NCBI GenBank assembly: GCA_937881575.1 | Contig: CALGEI010000042.1 | Coordinates: forward strand, 1 to 64,000 | DNA: 64,000 nt | DNA from: an uncultured Flavobacteriales bacterium | GTDB taxonomy: Bacteria; Bacteroidota; Bacteroidia; Flavobacteriales_D; Sanyastnellaceae | Reading direction: 5' to 3' | Part shown: positions 25,079 to 33,972 of the stretch, in pieces | How the letters are laid out: every line of letters starts with the position of its first letter | Position numbering within the stretch: position 1 is the first letter of the stretch | The notes under the pieces: model-generated | Databases searched by the model: none | What the model saw: only the letters and a program-made list of their open reading frames with translations | What the model was told of the DNA's origin: nothing | Position numbers and translations under genes: made by a program

Positions 25079-26293
25079 TCAATTTTTGACCAACCACGAT
25101 CCGGGATTTTGTGGAGTTTGTGTCTTGCCTTGTACGGCCCATACTTCGAAGTGGAGCGCTGAACGATTGGCGGAAGATGTCACCTGACCAATGCGCTCGC
25201 CGACCTCAATGCGGTCGCCTTTCTTCATGGATACATTTTCCAAATTGCTGTACACTGTGCGGAAGGCTCCGTGTGAAAGGATGAGGGTCTGGCCAGCACC
25301 TGGAATGGTGAACAAGCTGCTGACGGTGCCGCTGAACACGGCGACAACAGAACTGCCGGCATCGGTTGAGATGTCGATTCCATTGTTTTCGATGGTAATT
25401 CCGGGGATGGTCGGGTGGGGTTGCCGACCGAATTTCCCGGTGATCACTCCCCGCAAGACGGGCCATCGGAGGGAGTTTTTATTCCGTTCGAATTCAGCTG
25501 ACACAAGTTTTCCTTCGGGTGTTAAGGCGAATTCCCCTTTGGATGAAGCGCGCTCTGCGGCCAATTCTTCCTCGATGATCCGACGAATGGCATCGTTGAG
25601 TCGCTGCTGCTCTGCCTGAGCTTTCTTGACTTGTTCGCGCAAACGGGATTCTTCTCCGCGCAAACTGGCGACAAGTTGAGCGCGCTCAGCCCGGTCGCTT
25701 TTCAGTCGATCGCGCTCCTGCTCAATGTCTGTCAGTACGGCTTGCAAGGATGTCCGTTCTTCCTCCATCGACAGTTGGTTGGTGTGCAATTTTTTTTCAG
25801 CATTCTCAATCTCAATGACCTGTTCTTTCCGAAGGGTGGTGTAGGATTGAAGAAGCTGAAAACGCAAGGCGGCTTGAGAGAAATCGGAGGCAGAAAAAAG
25901 ATAGAGCCAGGGGTTTTGGGAAAGTGAAATGCGGTAAGCGCTCTGGATCATCCGGGCATACTCGTCTTTCATGGCGCCTATATGTCCCTGCAATGCACGG
26001 ATTTCTCCGTCTGTGCTGCGCATGGAGCGTTCAGTGGCGCGAATCTCAGATTGGTGGTGACGGACTAGTTTTTCACGTAAAGTGACCCGTTTTTCAATGA
26101 GTCTGAGCGACCCCACGGCGTCGTTCCGATTCGCTGATGCATCTTGGAGCAAGCGCTCTGTCGTTGCGATTTGATCGTTGATGGCATCCCGTTGGCGCTG
26201 CAAGCTGGCCTTGTCTTGAGACCAGGAACCGAAGCTGACGCACCAGAAGCTGAGCAGCAGAAAGATGGATTTAAAATCCCGTGCGACGCTCAT
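25079..26293 (-). CDS. EnvC-like murein hydrolase activator (degenerate M23/LytM domain)
   Basis: 404 residues from ATG 26293, with a signal peptide (I-F-L-L-L-S-F-W-C-V-S-F-G-S-W-S-Q). Residues ~27-255 are long coiled coil (E-K-R-V-T-L-R-E-K-L, E-E-E-R-T-S-L-Q-A-V). The C-terminal ~115 residues are a LytM/M23 fold, but the zinc site is broken: the HxxxD motif reads N-N-G-I-D and the final HxH reads A-L-H-F-E. This matches EnvC/NlpD-type regulators that activate amidases rather than cutting peptidoglycan themselves. It overlaps the DUF4292 gene by 23 bases. A longer in-frame start at 26335 lies deeper inside that gene and is less likely. Confidence 0.88.
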   Translation of the reverse strand: MSVARDFKSIFLLLSFWCVSFGSWSQDKASLQRQRDAINDQIATTERLLQDASANRNDAVGSLRLIEKRVTLREKLVRHHQSEIRATERSMRSTDGEIRALQGHIGAMKDEYARMIQSAYRISLSQNPWLYLFSASDFSQAALRFQLLQSYTTLRKEQVIEIENAEKKLHTNQLSMEEERTSLQAVLTDIEQERDRLKSDRAERAQLVASLRGEESRLREQVKKAQAEQQRLNDAIRRIIEEELAAERASSKGEFALTPEGKLVSAEFERNKNSLRWPVLRGVITGKFGRQPHPTIPGITIENNGIDISTDAGSSVVAVFSGTVSSLFTIPGAGQTLILSHGAFRTVYSNLENVSMKKGDRIEVGERIGQVTSSANRSALHFEVWAVQGKTQTPQNPGSWLVKN

Positions 26294-27182
26294 AATTGTC
26301 CGGAATTTCAAAGGGGAAGTCGTACGCTCTTCCAAAGCGGAGGCGCATGATCTCCCACTCCATGTTCAAATCACCGTCAGGAGTGGTGACCTTAAGTCGA
26401 ATTTCATTCGGCCAGCGACCTTGTTCCCGATCGATGAAGTCTTGTCGCTCAATGGTCATCGAACGTTGGTAGTACAAATCGTCAAAACGATCTTGAAGCG
26501 GGTCGAAGGTCAATCCATCAAACCAATGTCGCTTGACCAAGAGTTCACTGTCATCGGTGCGGTTTTTCACCCGTTCATATCGCCGATCGGTAGCCTGAAT
26601 TCCCAAAGAGTCTTGCGGTTCAAGTGCATTGTTGTCTACGCCAACCAAACGCTTAATGCGGCGTTTGTACTTGCTGATCAGGGCATAAGAATACCCGTCA
26701 ATGCGGCTGTGAAACTTATCGAATTCAGGGTCGATCCCCATGGGACGCCCCGTGAGGATGTCTTGGATGTCTCGAAAAGAAAGCGGTGTGTCGGCCCACG
26801 CACTGAGCACGTCGTAGTCACCTGAGAAATGGAACCGATTGCCAGGAATCTTACTAATGAGTCGCACGGAATCGGGCTGCAACAACATGCGCGCGACTTC
26901 AACTCCCAACGCCGGAGAAATACTCACCCAAATCGCACTGTCCTTCGCCATCCGGATCGAGGCCTTGAAGGAATCGACTCCATTGTCTGTTTCTACCGAC
27001 GCATCGATTTTCATCCCGAGCCATTGCCAAGGAATTTGCTGAACTTCGAAGGATTCCAAGACTTGATTGGGGTTCAAATTGCGCAACGGTTTGCCTCTGG
27101 CAATGCGTTGTTCATTCGAGCAACCGGTCAAAAGCCCCAGGAGGCAAGCGAATAAGACGAGGATATGTCGACGGCGCTGCAT
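26271..27182 (-). CDS. DUF4292 lipoprotein
   Basis: 303 residues with a lipoprotein signal ending L-L-G-L-L-T-G-C. The body has the DUF4292 pattern: an N-terminal segment (I-D-A-S-V-E-T-D), I-R-M-A-K-D-S-A-I-W-V-S-I-S-P-A-L-G-V-E, then D-S-V-R-L-I and a C-terminal beta-rich region resembling the LolA/LppX/YdeI beta-barrel (D-L-N-M-E-W-E-I-M-R-L-R-F). Conserved in Bacteroidota between a TPR lipoprotein and the EnvC-like gene, as here; its start (ATGA) overlaps the TPR stop. The role is probably envelope assembly or lipid/lipoprotein transfer, by analogy only. Confidence 0.85.
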   Translation of the reverse strand: MQRRRHILVLFACLLGLLTGCSNEQRIARGKPLRNLNPNQVLESFEVQQIPWQWLGMKIDASVETDNGVDSFKASIRMAKDSAIWVSISPALGVEVARMLLQPDSVRLISKIPGNRFHFSGDYDVLSAWADTPLSFRDIQDILTGRPMGIDPEFDKFHSRIDGYSYALISKYKRRIKRLVGVDNNALEPQDSLGIQATDRRYERVKNRTDDSELLVKRHWFDGLTFDPLQDRFDDLYYQRSMTIERQDFIDREQGRWPNEIRLKVTTPDGDLNMEWEIMRLRFGRAYDFPFEIPDNYERRTGF

Positions 27183-28909
27183 CAGGATCCGGCTTCAATT
27201 TTACGCTTCAAAGAAGCGGCATTCCCGCCACGTTCTAACGCGACATTCCAGGAATGCAGAGCGCCTTCTGCGTCCCCCATGGCAGATCGAATGTCTCCGT
27301 CATGTTCCCAAAATGTGCCATCGTTTCCCGTTGAAAGAAAGAGCGCTTGTGTGATGTAGTCCTGTGCTTCTGCATAGCGCTCGAGTTGGAAAAGCACCCA
27401 GGCATGGGTGTCGAGAAAATTGGCCTCATCGGGCACCAACTCGATTGCCAAACTGCTGCATTCTAATGCGCGTTGGAGGCTGCGCTTGTTTTGGGCTAAG
27501 CGATAAGCGTGGTTGTTCAGGACCAAGGGGTCACGGGGTGATTGAGACAAACTCCGTTCATAGGCAGCCTCAGCGGCTTCGTTGTCATCGGTTTGATAGA
27601 GAGCATCACCTAGCAATCCGGCTAAACGCGCTTCCAGCAGAGGAGCATCGAGCACCACGGCAAGGCCTGCCTTGAAGAACCGAATGGACTCCTGAATGTC
27701 TCCCAACTCGAGCGCTCCGAGTCCAGCCATGAGCCCAAATTCGGCCTCCAAAGGGAATCGATCCAGGGCGTCTTGAGCATGCTGAAACATCGCTGCGATT
27801 TCTCCTTGTTCAGCATCCAAGGCGATGAGGTTGGACCATGCGGAGGGAATGTGCGGGATGACACGGACGGCCACTTGCATGTGCTCTCTGGCCAATTCGG
27901 GGTTTCCCAACATCTGAGCGAGATCCGCTGCGAGCATGCGAATGCTCCCATTTTCACCATGAAGACCGATAGCGCGATCCATGAGGAGCGAGAGGGGAGG
28001 CAATAAGCTCGGGTTGACAGATGCGATGCGCAGATATTGAAGCAAAATATCGTGCTTCTCTTCAACGAGAATATCTTCGGATTCGAAGGCCCGCAAAAGA
28101 GCGTCTTGCGCTGCTTCAATTTCTTCTTGACCGGTCCAGATTTCAGCCAACTCCAATTGGACGAGCCCGTTGGAAGGGTCAGCCTGTTCAAGCTGAAGGA
28201 GGACGTCCAATGCGGCATCTTCTTGCTCTGTAGCCAAGAGCATTTGCGCCCATTGCAGCTTGAATTCGAAATGATCGGGATAGAGAACCACGGCATTTTC
28301 AAGTGCGCGGTAAATCCCCAAATAATCCTGCTCCAGCTCCATCAAGTAAAGGCGTTGGAGCAGCACATCGGGGTCGTTGGGAACGGCTTCTTCATACGCA
28401 GCGCATAGCGTGATGGCCTGTGCAGAGCCTCCAGCATTGGCGAGCTGAATGGTCCAATCCATGGCCCATTCAAAATCACCGGTCCGCCGGTCTAGAATCC
28501 ACAGGAGGTCGTCAAGCGCCTCGTCAAAATGGTCCAATTTGAGGTGAGCCTGAGCGCGATATTCACGATACCACCGATTTTCCGGTTGAAGCGATTGCGC
28601 CGCATCAAAATGAATCATTGCTGCATCCCAACGCTGGAGTTCCAGATCGATTTTCCCCAAGTCAAAATGCAAGGCACTTTCGTTGGGCTCCAAATCCAGA
28701 CATTGCATCAACCCTGAATAGGCCGAAGCCGGATCGCCTTTTGCCAAATGATTTTGTGCGTCGAAATACGTCCGTTGAAATTCTTCTGAATAAACCGGAA
28801 GTTGGGACAAATCGCTCGGCCCTTTGCAACTCGATACCCAGAGCAATCCTGCGAAAGCAAAGAACTGGCTGATTGGGAAATGGGAGCGGAAGAGGCGAGG
28901 ATGCGGCAT
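27182..28909 (-). CDS. TPR-repeat lipoprotein
   Basis: About 575 residues from ATG 28909 (chosen since the upstream gene stops at 28914). Lipobox L-L-W-V-S-S-C at the N-terminus, then roughly a dozen tetratricopeptide-like helix pairs (S-A-L-H-F-D-L-G-K-I, N-R-W-Y-R-E-Y-R-A-Q, D-P-L-V-L-N-N-H-A-Y-R-L-A-Q). Probably an envelope scaffold. Part of the conserved dUTPase / nucleotidyltransferase / TPR / DUF4292 / EnvC-like order of the phylum. An in-frame start at 28975 would overlap the previous gene and destroy the lipoprotein signal. Confidence 0.85.
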   Translation of the reverse strand: MPHPRLFRSHFPISQFFAFAGLLWVSSCKGPSDLSQLPVYSEEFQRTYFDAQNHLAKGDPASAYSGLMQCLDLEPNESALHFDLGKIDLELQRWDAAMIHFDAAQSLQPENRWYREYRAQAHLKLDHFDEALDDLLWILDRRTGDFEWAMDWTIQLANAGGSAQAITLCAAYEEAVPNDPDVLLQRLYLMELEQDYLGIYRALENAVVLYPDHFEFKLQWAQMLLATEQEDAALDVLLQLEQADPSNGLVQLELAEIWTGQEEIEAAQDALLRAFESEDILVEEKHDILLQYLRIASVNPSLLPPLSLLMDRAIGLHGENGSIRMLAADLAQMLGNPELAREHMQVAVRVIPHIPSAWSNLIALDAEQGEIAAMFQHAQDALDRFPLEAEFGLMAGLGALELGDIQESIRFFKAGLAVVLDAPLLEARLAGLLGDALYQTDDNEAAEAAYERSLSQSPRDPLVLNNHAYRLAQNKRSLQRALECSSLAIELVPDEANFLDTHAWVLFQLERYAEAQDYITQALFLSTGNDGTFWEHDGDIRSAMGDAEGALHSWNVALERGGNAASLKRKIEAGS

Positions 28910-28913
28910 GGCT

Positions 28914-29915
28914 TCAGTCGATAACGTTGTAATCGCCGAGGCTGATGTCCTGCGAGCGTCCTTTGAGTTGGGCATGATTTCCGATCATGGAGTCGGAAAT
29001 GACCTTATTTTCAATGGTCGCGTGATTCTGAATCAAGGAATTCTGAACGCGGCTATCGGCAATGGTCGTGCCTCCGCCAATGCTGACATGCGGGCCAATG
29101 ATGCTGCGCTCAATGCGGACGTTTTCGCCGATGTAACACGGAGGCAATATGACGCTGTCGATGAGTTGGACTGAATCGGGCACGTGGATTTGGTCAGACG
29201 TCAAGTCCAAGATGCGTTGATTCGTATCCACAGTCGCGACCTTGTTGCCGCAATCCATCCACTCTGAAACCCGACCCGGTTCAAATTGCATGCCTGATTG
29301 CGTCATGTTGCGCAAGGCATCAGGCAGTTGGTACTCTCCTCCTTTGATGACGTTGTGATCAATCAATTTTTGCAATTCATCTTTTAAACGCGCACCGTCC
29401 TTGAAAGCGTATATGCCAATCATGGCGAGATCACTCACAAAGTCTGCGGGCTTCTCGATATAATCTTCGATCGCGCCTTGGGCATCAGTAACCACAACGC
29501 CAAATGCACTCGGGTCTTCGACTTGCTTGACGAAGAGCACACCGTCTGCATCGGGATTGATGGTGAAATCCGCACGAAACAACGTGTCCGCAAAGGCCAC
29601 CACCACCGGTCCCGTGAGACAGGCGGATCCACATAAAATTGCATGTGCCGTACCGAGAGGTTCATCTTGGTGGCAAATGTGACCCTTGGCTCCCAAGCGT
29701 TCCGCCATGGCGAGCAATTGGGCCTCGGTTTCAGCGCCGAAATCACCAATGACAAAGGCAATTTCTTCGACCGGCTCAGCGCTCATTGCTACGATGTCTT
29801 CGACGAGACGTTCTACAATGGGTTTGCCGCCAACGGGAAGGAGTGGTTTAGGGACGGTCAACGTATGCGGGCGCAATCGGCTTCCTCTGCCGGCCATAGG
29901 GACAATGATGTTCAT
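28914..29915 (-). CDS. Sugar-phosphate nucleotidyltransferase with left-handed beta-helix tail
   Basis: 333 residues. The N-terminal ~230 residues are a nucleotidyltransferase: P-M-A-G-R-G-S-R-L-R-P-H-T, V-P-K-P-L-L-P-V-G-G-K-P, D-E-P-L-G-T-A-H-A-I, F-A-D-T-L-F, and G-E-Y-Q-L-P-D-A. The C-terminal ~80 residues have hexapeptide-like repeats (I-G-E-N-V-R-I, I-G-P-H-V-S-I-G-G-G-T-T-I). It would make an NDP-sugar (glucose-1-phosphate thymidylyl- or similar), feeding polysaccharide or glycan synthesis; the nucleotide and sugar are not determined. It sits 12 bases after dut and 4 bases before the TPR gene. Confidence 0.88.
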   Translation of the reverse strand: MNIIVPMAGRGSRLRPHTLTVPKPLLPVGGKPIVERLVEDIVAMSAEPVEEIAFVIGDFGAETEAQLLAMAERLGAKGHICHQDEPLGTAHAILCGSACLTGPVVVAFADTLFRADFTINPDADGVLFVKQVEDPSAFGVVVTDAQGAIEDYIEKPADFVSDLAMIGIYAFKDGARLKDELQKLIDHNVIKGGEYQLPDALRNMTQSGMQFEPGRVSEWMDCGNKVATVDTNQRILDLTSDQIHVPDSVQLIDSVILPPCYIGENVRIERSIIGPHVSIGGGTTIADSRVQNSLIQNHATIENKVISDSMIGNHAQLKGRSQDISLGDYNVID

Positions 29916-29927
29916 CTTCTCTTTCGT

Positions 29928-30374
29928 TTAATGCGTTCCCGTGCTTCCAAATCCTCCTGCTCCTCGTTGGGTGTCCGGCAGTGCATCGGCTTCGTCCCAT
30001 TCAATGCGCAGATACCGAGCCAAAACCAATTGGGCGACGCGTTCTCCATTTTCAATGGTGAAGGCTTTCTTTCCGTGATTGACCAATAAGACGCCAATTT
30101 CACCCCGGTAATCTGCATCAATGGTGCCGGGCGCATTGAGCACGGTGATGCCATGCTTGAAGGCCAATCCGCTTCGCGGTCGGACTTGCAATTCTGTTCC
30201 TTCTGGCAGCGCCACAAAAAGGCCTGTTGGGATGAGTTGAAAAGCTCCAGGCTCGAGGACAATGGATTGAGGCAGATGCGCACGAACGTCCAAGCCTGCG
30301 CTCAGGGCTGTGGCATAGTCCGGCAAAGCATGGCCACTTTCATTGCGAACGATGACGGTTGACAGGGCACTCAT
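29928..30374 (-). CDS. dut: dUTP diphosphatase
   Basis: 148 residues from ATG 30374. Canonical trimeric dUTPase motifs appear in order: A-G-L-D-V-R-A (I), R-P-R-S-G-L-A (II), [10 protein letters not shown] (III), R-V-A-Q-L-V-L (IV) and the flexible C-terminal [10 protein letters not shown] (V). Hydrolyses dUTP to dUMP and PPi, keeping uracil out of DNA. ATGA overlap with the crotonase stop, so the two are translationally coupled. Confidence 0.97.
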   Translation of the reverse strand: MSALSTVIVRNESGHALPDYATALSAGLDVRAHLPQSIVLEPGAFQLIPTGLFVALPEGTELQVRPRSGLAFKHGITVLNAPGTIDADYRGEIGVLLVNHGKKAFTIENGERVAQLVLARYLRIEWDEADALPDTQRGAGGFGSTGTH

Positions 30375-31153
30375 TTTCCTGGGAAATTGGGTTTTCTTTT
30401 GTTGATGAAGGCCTGTGTGCCTTCCTGGAAATCTTCTGTTTCGAAGGATGCGCCAAAGCATTCAATTTCGGCTTCGAATCCATTGACTCCATCCTCATAA
30501 CCGGCCAAAATCGCCTGAATAGAGGTTTCAACGGCTGTGGGAGAATTTTTCAAAATCCGCTGGGCCATTTTCTCCGTTGCGGCGTGAAGCTCGCTGAGGG
30601 GAACGACTTGATTGACCAGGCCGCATTGCAAGGCTTCTTCTGCCCCGACCATCCGAGCAGTGAGGATCATTTCCATGGCTTTGCCTTTCCCAACCACTTG
30701 GGGCAAGCGTTGTGTTCCACCATAACCAGGAATGACGCCCAACGAAACTTCAGGAAAACCCATGCGTGCGGTATCCGACGCCACGCGCATGTGACATGCC
30801 AAAGCAAGTTCCAGGCCACCACCCAAGGCAAATCCATTGATCGCAGCAATGATGGGTTTTCCGCTGCGTTCGATTCGATTGAACAACAATTCCTGACCGT
30901 GGTCGGCCAAATGCCTTCCTTGTTCTGCGTCGAAGTCCGCGAACTCTTTGATGTCTGCTCCCGCTACAAAGGCTTTTTCTCCGCTTCCCGTGAGTACAAT
31001 AACGCCCACTTCAGCATCCGATTGGGCCGATTGAATGGCTTCGGCCAAAGCGCGTATGACCGCCGCATTGAGGGCGTTCAGGGCTTCGGGCCGCTGGATG
31101 GTAAGCGTGCAAATACCCGCGAGTTTTGTTTGATGGATCAAAGTGGAGGACAT
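30371..31153 (-). CDS. Enoyl-CoA hydratase/isomerase (crotonase) family
   Basis: 260 residues from ATG 31153. Crotonase motifs: the oxyanion-hole segment [10 protein letters not shown], the [14 protein letters not shown] turn with its catalytic Glu, and [19 protein letters not shown] with the second catalytic Glu. Both active-site glutamates present means a true hydratase is likely, with a role in fatty or amino acid degradation. It lies 50 bases after the ABC ATPase gene and overlaps dut. An ATG at 31183 adds 10 residues. Confidence 0.9.
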   Translation of the reverse strand: MSSTLIHQTKLAGICTLTIQRPEALNALNAAVIRALAEAIQSAQSDAEVGVIVLTGSGEKAFVAGADIKEFADFDAEQGRHLADHGQELLFNRIERSGKPIIAAINGFALGGGLELALACHMRVASDTARMGFPEVSLGVIPGYGGTQRLPQVVGKGKAMEMILTARMVGAEEALQCGLVNQVVPLSELHAATEKMAQRILKNSPTAVETSIQAILAGYEDGVNGFEAEIECFGASFETEDFQEGTQAFINKRKPNFPGK

Positions 31154-31204
31154 GGGCAAGAGTCGATTGTGTTCAATGGGCAAATTACGAAATGAGGAGG
31201 ACGG

Positions 31205-32836
31205 TCAAGCGTGGATTTCGAGTGCTTCCAAAGAACGTTTTCCAGCGCGACTTGAAAGCAATTGTTGTGTGTACGGATGTTGCGGGGATTCCATGATTTC
31301 CGAAGTTTTTCCTGTTTCAACCAATTGACCATGTTGCATGACCAACAGGCGATTGCAGAAGGACTCCATCACCCCGAGATCATGAGAAATAAACAGGAAG
31401 GTCAACTGGCGCGCATCACCAATTTTGGCCAGTAAATCCAAGATGGCCCGTTGAATTTGGACATCCAAGGCGGCGACGCTTTCGTCAAGAACCAGAAATT
31501 CGGGTTCCATGGCCAAGGCGCGCGCAATCACGATGCGTTGACGTTGACCTCCGCTAAAACTTCGGGGATAACGCAGGGCATCTTCGGCCTGTAGACCGAC
31601 TTCTTCGAGGAGTGCAATGGCGCGATTTTCGGCTTGAGACGTGCTGCATCCCAAGTGTTTCAGCACTTCTTCCAATGCGCGACCGACGCGCATCTGAGGG
31701 TTCAACGCACTGTAAGGGTCTTGAAAAACGAGTTGTGCGAACTTCCGGGTCCGCTTCATGGACTTCCGGTTGTGCGTTTGGACGGGGTGGCCATCCATGA
31801 CAATCGTGCCCGACGAAGAATCTGTCAATCCCAATAGAAGTCTTCCCAAAGTCGATTTTCCGCTGCCGCTTTCGCCGACCAGGCCAATGCGTTCCCCGCG
31901 GTGAATGGTCAAACTGACATTCCGCACAGCGGTGAATTCAGCGGTGACGCGCCCCAAAAGGTTGCGATGAGTTGGAAAGGACTTCGAGAGTTGATTCACC
32001 TCAATGAAGGGTGTTTTTTTCGCCGAGTCAAACAGGCGTCGTGGTCGCTCTTTTGCTTTGAGCAACGCCGCTGTGTACGGATGTTCTGGATGCAAAAACA
32101 CATTCCAGGTAGGGCCTTGCTCCACGATGACACCATCTTTCAAGACCAAAACGTGATCGGCGATATCGCGAACGACATCGAGATCGTGGGTAATGAAGAG
32201 CACGGCCAATCCGCGCAGCTTTTGCACCTTTTTGAGCAAGGCGAGGATGGATTGTTGCACCGTGACATCCAATGCCGTCGTAGGTTCGTCGGCGATGAGC
32301 ACCTCGGGTTCTGCTGCCAACGCGATGGCGAGCATGATGCGTTGTTTTTGCCCCCCGCTCAGTTCGTGAGGGTACTTGCGGAACGTGATTTCTGGATCGG
32401 GTAATTCAACTTCTTTGAACAACTGTTGCACCCGCATTCGTGCAGCACTTTGTGAGCATTTCTGATGCAAAGTCAAGACTTCAGCAACTTGCAAGCCAAC
32501 GCGCATTGAAGGATTGAGGGATGACATGGGGTCTTGAAAGACCATGCTCAATCCGCGGCCCAATGGAGCGCGATTGACTCCTTGAGGCTCCACCCACAGC
32601 GTTTCGGAGGGCACATGTTGAACGCTTCCATCAACAACGACTCCTCCGGGAGGAAGCAAGCCCATGATGGCCGATGAGGTGATGCTTTTTCCAGAACCGC
32701 TTTCACCAAGCAAAGCGGTCGTGCAGCCTGCGAACAAATCGAATGTAACGCCGCTCGTGACCGGTTTTTCTCCATAAAACGCAACGGATAGGTCGCGAAT
32801 TTGGAGAAGGGGCGCAGCGGCAGTCAATTCTCCCAT
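31205..32836 (-). CDS. Double-ATPase ABC transporter protein (peptide/nickel type)
   Basis: 543 residues with two complete nucleotide-binding domains. Walker A is G-E-S-G-S-G-K-S in both; signatures are L-S-G-G-Q-K-Q-R (first) and F-S-G-G-Q-R-Q-R (second); Walker B is A-D-E-P-T-T-A-L-D and L-D-E-S-V-A-A-L-D (E-S instead of E-P in the second). The layout matches fused DppD-DppF proteins (GsiA, YejF type) powering di/oligopeptide uptake or export. No permease or binding protein gene lies next to it. Its start overlaps the hppD stop. Confidence 0.92.
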   Translation of the reverse strand: MGELTAAAPLLQIRDLSVAFYGEKPVTSGVTFDLFAGCTTALLGESGSGKSITSSAIMGLLPPGGVVVDGSVQHVPSETLWVEPQGVNRAPLGRGLSMVFQDPMSSLNPSMRVGLQVAEVLTLHQKCSQSAARMRVQQLFKEVELPDPEITFRKYPHELSGGQKQRIMLAIALAAEPEVLIADEPTTALDVTVQQSILALLKKVQKLRGLAVLFITHDLDVVRDIADHVLVLKDGVIVEQGPTWNVFLHPEHPYTAALLKAKERPRRLFDSAKKTPFIEVNQLSKSFPTHRNLLGRVTAEFTAVRNVSLTIHRGERIGLVGESGSGKSTLGRLLLGLTDSSSGTIVMDGHPVQTHNRKSMKRTRKFAQLVFQDPYSALNPQMRVGRALEEVLKHLGCSTSQAENRAIALLEEVGLQAEDALRYPRSFSGGQRQRIVIARALAMEPEFLVLDESVAALDVQIQRAILDLLAKIGDARQLTFLFISHDLGVMESFCNRLLVMQHGQLVETGKTSEIMESPQHPYTQQLLSSRAGKRSLEALEIHA

Positions 32837-33969
32837 CAGAGAGTTCCGCGGGTTTCTTGTTCGCGCTCTATGGCTTCGAAAAGTGCTTTGAAATTTCCTT
32901 TCCCAAAGGACTTGGCACCTTTGCGCTGTATAATTTCAAAAAACATGGTCGGACGATCTACCACTGGTTTGGTGAAAATCTGAAGCAAATAACCTTCATC
33001 ATCCCGATCGATGAGGATTCCAAGCTCCCGCAAAGGCGCAAGGTCTTCATCGATGCTTCCAACACGGTCAAGAACCGTATCGTAATATGAATTGGGGACT
33101 TGGAGGAATTCGATTCCCCGATCGCGCAAAGCGGTGACCGTTTCGATGATGTTCGATGTGGCGACGGCGATGTGTTGCACGCCTGCTCCCTGATAGAAAT
33201 CAATGTATTCTTCAATCTGGGATTTTTTGCGTCCTTCGGCAGGCTCATTGATGGGGAATTTGATTCGACCATTGCCATTGGACATCACCTTGGACATCAA
33301 CGCAGTGTATTCGGTGGAGATGTCCTTGTCATCAAAGGAAATCAACTGAGCAAATCCCATGACACGCGCATAAAACTCGGTCCACGTGTTCATTTCGCCC
33401 CACCCGACATTCCCAACCATGTGGTCGACAAACTGCAGCCCAACGGGTTGGCTAACTTGGATCGGATTCCACGCTTGGTAGCCCGGCATGAAAATGCCGT
33501 TGTAATTTCTGCGCTCCACAAAGGTGTGCACGGTGTCACCGTAGGTCTTGATGCCGCTCAGGACCACGTGACCCGCATCGTCCTTTCGTTCGGTGGGTTC
33601 GAGGACACTTTCCGCTCCTCGTGAAGTGGTTTCTTCCCAGCTCTTTTTGGCGTCGTCTACCCACAACGCAATGGCCTTAACTCCGTCTCCGTGCCGATTG
33701 ATGTGGTCGTTGATCGGACCGTCAGCGACCAAAGGGGACGTCAACACCAAGATGATTTTGTCTTGACGCAGAACATAGGACACCCGATCGCGAACACCGG
33801 TCTCCAGACCACAAAACGCGAGGGGTTGAAAGCCCCAAGCCGCCATGTAGTAATACGCACTTTGTTTGGCATTTCCGCAATACAATTCAATGTGATCGGT
33901 GCCGAGCAATGGCAAGAAGTCGTCCGCTTCTGCTACGACTTTTTTCAATTCAGGGGAGGACGTGTTCAT
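32836..33969 (-). CDS. hppD: 4-Hydroxyphenylpyruvate dioxygenase
   Basis: 377 residues, two glyoxalase-like halves. Fe(II) ligands appear as V-D-H-M-V-G-N in the second domain start, G-V-Q-H-I-A-V-A-T and P-T-M-F-F-E-I-I-Q-R-K-G; the C-terminal helix F-K-A-L-F-E-A-I-E-R-E-Q is typical. It converts 4-hydroxyphenylpyruvate to homogentisate in tyrosine degradation (and sometimes pigment or tocopherol-like synthesis). The next enzyme, homogentisate dioxygenase, is encoded just upstream with 3 bases between. Confidence 0.97.
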   Translation of the reverse strand: MNTSSPELKKVVAEADDFLPLLGTDHIELYCGNAKQSAYYYMAAWGFQPLAFCGLETGVRDRVSYVLRQDKIILVLTSPLVADGPINDHINRHGDGVKAIALWVDDAKKSWEETTSRGAESVLEPTERKDDAGHVVLSGIKTYGDTVHTFVERRNYNGIFMPGYQAWNPIQVSQPVGLQFVDHMVGNVGWGEMNTWTEFYARVMGFAQLISFDDKDISTEYTALMSKVMSNGNGRIKFPINEPAEGRKKSQIEEYIDFYQGAGVQHIAVATSNIIETVTALRDRGIEFLQVPNSYYDTVLDRVGSIDEDLAPLRELGILIDRDDEGYLLQIFTKPVVDRPTMFFEIIQRKGAKSFGKGNFKALFEAIEREQETRGTL

Positions 33970-33972
33970 GGG

